Of a stretch of DNA of 64,000 nt, positions 61,315-64,000 are shown piece after piece. Each line of letters starts with the position of its first letter. Position 1 is the first letter of the stretch. Source of the stretch: Cutibacterium granulosum (GTDB lineage Bacteria > Actinomycetota > Actinomycetes > Propionibacteriales > Propionibacteriaceae); NCBI RefSeq assembly GCF_900186975.1, contig NZ_LT906441.1:558001-622000 (forward strand). The letters run 5' to 3'. The notes beneath the pieces were generated by a model. It was not told the origin of the DNA. It made no database searches and was given only the letters and a program-made list of their open reading frames with translations. The translations under genes were made by a program, and so were the position numbers.

Positions 61315-62658
61315 ATGGACGTGATTCGCCGTCTGCTGGCCGAGTGGTACCCCGACGAGAGGAGCTTGGGGACGAGGGTCACTGGTATGGTGGCCGAGTG
61401 CGTCCTGGCGGCTCTCGTCATCACCGCCACCTTCGTGACGACGGAGCGCCCGGTGCGTGGCAGGCAGACCCTGCCCATTTTCGAACTGGTGCTGTGCATC
61501 GCACTCGGGGTGCTGGTGGTGGTGCACCTGGCGAGGTGGTGCGTGTTGGATGTCGACACCAGACGTGCGGTGATCGGGGACCGGCGATGGCTGCGTGTCA
61601 CCGTCGGTGCGTTCCTGTTCGTCGTCGCCGTGGCGGCAGTGAGCCTGGGGTTCCACGATCACGCCGTGCGCGTCAACGACGCGGTGGTCACCCATCCGCC
61701 AGGCTGGCTCTTCACCGTGCCACTGGTGCAGTCTGCCCTGACGGTGCTGGTCGCGCTCGCCCTGGTGACGGCCATCCCGCGCAGTGGCCTGCTGCGTGCC
61801 CTGTGGCGTGCCTCGGTGGTGCTCGCCCTCGCCACGGCGTGCGACATCGTCCGGGAGTACGACACCGGCAACTACTACGGGTGGCGGGTCGCGACCCGAC
61901 TGGGTGGGGCGGCGACGATCCACATCGTCTACCTGCTGGGGATCGGCGCCATGATTGAGGCCCTCCTGCACGGCTGGCGCCGATGGATCTCGGTTCCGGT
62001 GCTGACGATCCTGCTCGTCGTCCTGGTGCTCAGCGGGTCCCGTGCCGGGATCGTCGGTGTGGGACTGTTCGCGGGAATGCTGGTGCTGTGGTACGCACAA
62101 CGTCGATTGCGCACTCTCAAGGCTCGGGCAGCCCTGGTGACGACGGTACTCCTGGCGGTGTGTGCGGCCGTGGTGGGGATGAGTCTCATGCGAGGTTCCC
62201 TGGTGGACCGGGCCCGGGTCCTCACCTGGCGCACGGCGTGGCAGGCTGCCACCACTGACGTGGCCACGGTGCTGTTCGGGGTGGGCTATGGACGGTTGTG
62301 GCCCTGGCTTGGCGGAATGACCGGTGCACTGCCGCTGCGCAGTCACGCGGTGCGCACCACCTTCTTCGGTGCTTGCCTGCCGCACGCCCACAACACCGTC
62401 GTCGCGGTCTTCGGGGAGATGGGTCTCGTGGGTCTTGCGGCGTTGCTGGTGATTTTCGGAGTCGTCATCGTCGTTGCGGTACGGGCGGTACGAGGACCCA
62501 GCCGGGTGCTCGCCATGACGGTCCTCGCCAGCCTGCCGGGGCTGCTCGTCGACACCTATCTCATCAAGAACTTTCCGGTGTCACTGCTGTGGTGGGTGGC
62601 CGTGTTCATGCTGCTCGTGCTGGAGGCCGAGCGTACGGCCGGTCAATCTGCCACGTGA
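61315..62658 (+). CDS. O-antigen ligase/polymerase-type membrane protein 3
   Basis: 447-residue polytopic protein with about 11 helices and the Wzy_C pattern: LVLSGSRAGIVGVGLFAGMLVLWY, loop RARVLTWRTAWQAATTDVATVLFGVGYGRLWPW, then LPHAHNTVVAVFGEMGLVGLAALLV containing the loop His. It is closest in layout to ligase-like protein 1 (similar SGSRA and VDTYLIKNFPVSLLWWV / VDTYLVKGFAVSMWWWV ends), suggesting duplication. ATG follows AAGGAAGTGACGAC. Its relation to the other two is unknown: polymerase versus ligase roles may be split. Confidence 0.83.
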   Translation: MDVIRRLLAEWYPDERSLGTRVTGMVAECVLAALVITATFVTTERPVRGRQTLPIFELVLCIALGVLVVVHLARWCVLDVDTRRAVIGDRRWLRVTVGAFLFVVAVAAVSLGFHDHAVRVNDAVVTHPPGWLFTVPLVQSALTVLVALALVTAIPRSGLLRALWRASVVLALATACDIVREYDTGNYYGWRVATRLGGAATIHIVYLLGIGAMIEALLHGWRRWISVPVLTILLVVLVLSGSRAGIVGVGLFAGMLVLWYAQRRLRTLKARAALVTTVLLAVCAAVVGMSLMRGSLVDRARVLTWRTAWQAATTDVATVLFGVGYGRLWPWLGGMTGALPLRSHAVRTTFFGACLPHAHNTVVAVFGEMGLVGLAALLVIFGVVIVVAVRAVRGPSRVLAMTVLASLPGLLVDTYLIKNFPVSLLWWVAVFMLLVLEAERTAGQSAT

Positions 62659-62961
62659 CCCGGCCGACCTGCCACACACTGTCTTGCCCATCGGCCCTTG
62701 GACACGCTCCAGAATGTGCCTGCTGGACATGCGCCCCCAGGTATGAGCCGTGGGGCATGTGCTCGGCCAACGGTGCGCACCCGTCCAGCGCGGATGACGA
62801 TGGGTGCCGTCCCGGGCATCACATGTTGTCTTCAGACCAGTCACCCTGGAGGCAGAGGTGATTCTCGGCATCAGGATGTGGGGCTGGGGAACGTACGCGT
62901 AGGGCCGCCATCGTGATGATGACGGCCCCAGCTGGGCAGGTTCTCTCGTGGCAGGTCGTGC
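62659..62961. other. Gap before ptsH with one hairpin
   Basis: No gene is supported. At 62902-62928 a stem GGGCCGCCATC/GATGACGGCCC with one mismatch (loop GTGAT) is followed on the minus strand by no T-run; it may end the ptsH transcript. Confidence 0.4.
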
Positions 62962-63216
62962 TCAGGCGTCCAGATCGGACGCCACCAGATCGGCGATGGT
63001 GTTGACGTCCTCCTCGTCGTCACCCGCCACCGTGACCGAGTCGCCGGAGGAGGCGCCCAGGGTCATGATGCCCAGGACGGACTTGGCATCGATCGGGTCG
63101 CCGTCGGTGGCCAAGGTGACGGCGGAGCCGAGCTGGGCGGCCTTCTGCGAGATGATGGCGGCTGGGCGGGCATGGAGTCCGACGGAGGATCCGACGGTGA
63201 CGGTTCTGCTTGCCAT
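62962..63216 (-). CDS. ptsH: HPr, phosphocarrier protein of the sugar phosphotransferase system
   Basis: 84-residue cytosolic protein that carries phosphate from enzyme I to sugar-specific IIA domains. The active His is in GLHARPAAI at about residue 16. The regulatory Ser equivalent is in AKSVLGIMTLGASSGD. ATG at 63216 is chosen because AAAGGAAAC lies upstream and the full HPr length results; the long frame reading upstream is only readthrough. It is 65 bases downstream of the fructose permease gene on the same strand. Confidence 0.97.
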   Translation of the reverse strand: MASRTVTVGSSVGLHARPAAIISQKAAQLGSAVTLATDGDPIDAKSVLGIMTLGASSGDSVTVAGDDEEDVNTIADLVASDLDA

Positions 63217-63281
63217 GATGTTTCCTTTCCGGGTTGTGGTGTTGTGTTGCGGTGTGCAGGGCCTATGGGGTGTGCAGGGAT

Positions 63282-64000
63282 TCAGGCGGCAGCGGCTGTC
63301 TTGTCCTTGCGCTGGGCTGACGCCTTGAGAATGGTGACGAGCAAGGCTGCCACGACGGTACCGACGATGACGGCCAGGATGAACGCCCAGAATCGGTCGA
63401 TGGCGAAGAACACGAAGATTCCGCCGTGGGGGGCCTTGGAGGCGGCACCCAGAGCCATGGAGAGGGCACCGGTGACGGCACCGCCGACCATCATCGAGGG
63501 GATGACGCGCAACGGATCGGCTGCGGCGAAGGGGATGGCTCCCTCGGAGATGAAGGAGGCGCCCAGCAGCCAGGCAGCGGTTCCGTTCTCCCGCTCGGCC
63601 GGCTGGTAGAGCTTCGGACGCACTGCGGTGGACAGCGCCATCGCCAACGAGGGCACCATTCCGGCAGCCATGACGGCGGCCATGACCTTGAGCGATCCGG
63701 CGTTGGTGACGGCGAGGTTGGTCGTGGCGAACAGGTAGGCAGCCTTGTTGATCGGCCCGCCGAGGTCGGAACACATCATGAGACCCAGGATGATGCCGAG
63801 GATGACGGCCGAGGCGCCACTCATGCCACCCAACCAGTTGTTGAGCGAATTCGTCATGGTGGCGAGGGGACGCCCCAGGACGACGTACATGAGTCCGCCG
63901 GCCAACAGGGACCCCACCAGCGGGATGATGACTACCGGCATGAGACCACGCAGCCATCGCGGCGGGTTGAGGCGAGTGAATCCGTAGGCGATGAAGCCGC
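63282..64000 (-). CDS. fruA: PTS fructose-type EIIC membrane component, 5' part outside window
   Basis: C-terminal 240 residues of the IIC channel of a fructose permease (FruA-type). Features: LVGSLLAGGLMYVVLGRPLATM, GIILGLMMCSDLGGPINKAAYLFA with the GPxNK signature, and ISEGAIPFAAADP, the substrate-site segment of fructose IIC proteins. The end KASAQRKDKTAAAA is cytosolic. It transports and phosphorylates fructose together with IIA/IIB domains that must lie beyond base 64000. It is translated ahead of ptsH. Confidence 0.95.
   Translation of the reverse strand, partial: GFIAYGFTRLNPPRWLRGLMPVVIIPLVGSLLAGGLMYVVLGRPLATMTNSLNNWLGGMSGASAVILGIILGLMMCSDLGGPINKAAYLFATTNLAVTNAGSLKVMAAVMAAGMVPSLAMALSTAVRPKLYQPAERENGTAAWLLGASFISEGAIPFAAADPLRVIPSMMVGGAVTGALSMALGAASKAPHGGIFVFFAIDRFWAFILAVIVGTVVAALLVTILKASAQRKDKTAAAA

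Overview
The window is GC-rich actinobacterial DNA. Family-level gene content (DUF5979 adhesin, DUF5318 protein next to a penicillin-binding protein, a RoxP-like secreted protein, cobalamin salvage, group-III phosphofructokinase) suggests Propionibacteriaceae, most probably a Cutibacterium-type skin or mucosal organism of the higher-GC kind. The species cannot be fixed from the sequence alone. No phage, integrase, transposase or CRISPR array was seen.

Layout, left to right. (1) 1-4613, minus: a corrinoid uptake locus with a FecCD permease (partial), two tandem lipoprotein binding proteins, a cobalamin riboswitch and an alpha-ribazole kinase-like protein. (2) 5266-6390: phosphofructokinase with an unusual GGGGT motif; then a small GNAT protein and a 943-residue membrane-anchored NirK-type copper protein. 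(3) 10179-13474: TPP riboswitch, YkoE S-component and a fused YkoD-YkoC ECF transporter protein; then an MFS exporter. (4) 15068-20113: deoxyribose catabolic operon (SorC-type regulator, deoC, FucP-type permease, DUF4432 epimerase-like protein, ribokinase) with a perfect palindrome as likely operator and a strong terminator. (5) 20190-32434: a RoxP-like secreted protein and a pilus island (major pilin, class C sortase, minor pilin, 2190-residue DUF5979 adhesin, second sortase). (6) 32410-40223, minus: complete kdp potassium system, kdpFABCDE, preceded by an extra 28-residue membrane peptide. (7) 40568-43262: arsA-arsD diverging from arsR over an inverted-repeat operator. (8) tRNA-Ala with terminator, two M16 peptidase-type proteins, DUF5318 protein and a class A PBP. 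(9) 49349-62658: surface polysaccharide locus with a fused membrane glycosyltransferase, three O-antigen-ligase-type membrane proteins, a Wzz-like protein with a dead kinase domain, a GT4 enzyme and three enzymes of diacetamido-uronic acid synthesis. (10) 62962-64000, minus: HPr and the end of a fructose PTS permease.

Many neighbouring genes overlap by 1-4 bases (GTGA, ATGA, TGATG), so most blocks look like translationally coupled operons. Two metabolite riboswitches (B12, TPP) and several palindromic sites give direct regulatory hypotheses. The most distinctive content is the pilus island with its giant adhesin, the three-part NirK fusion, the extra kdp peptide, and the polysaccharide locus with three ligase-like proteins and a degenerate BY-kinase.
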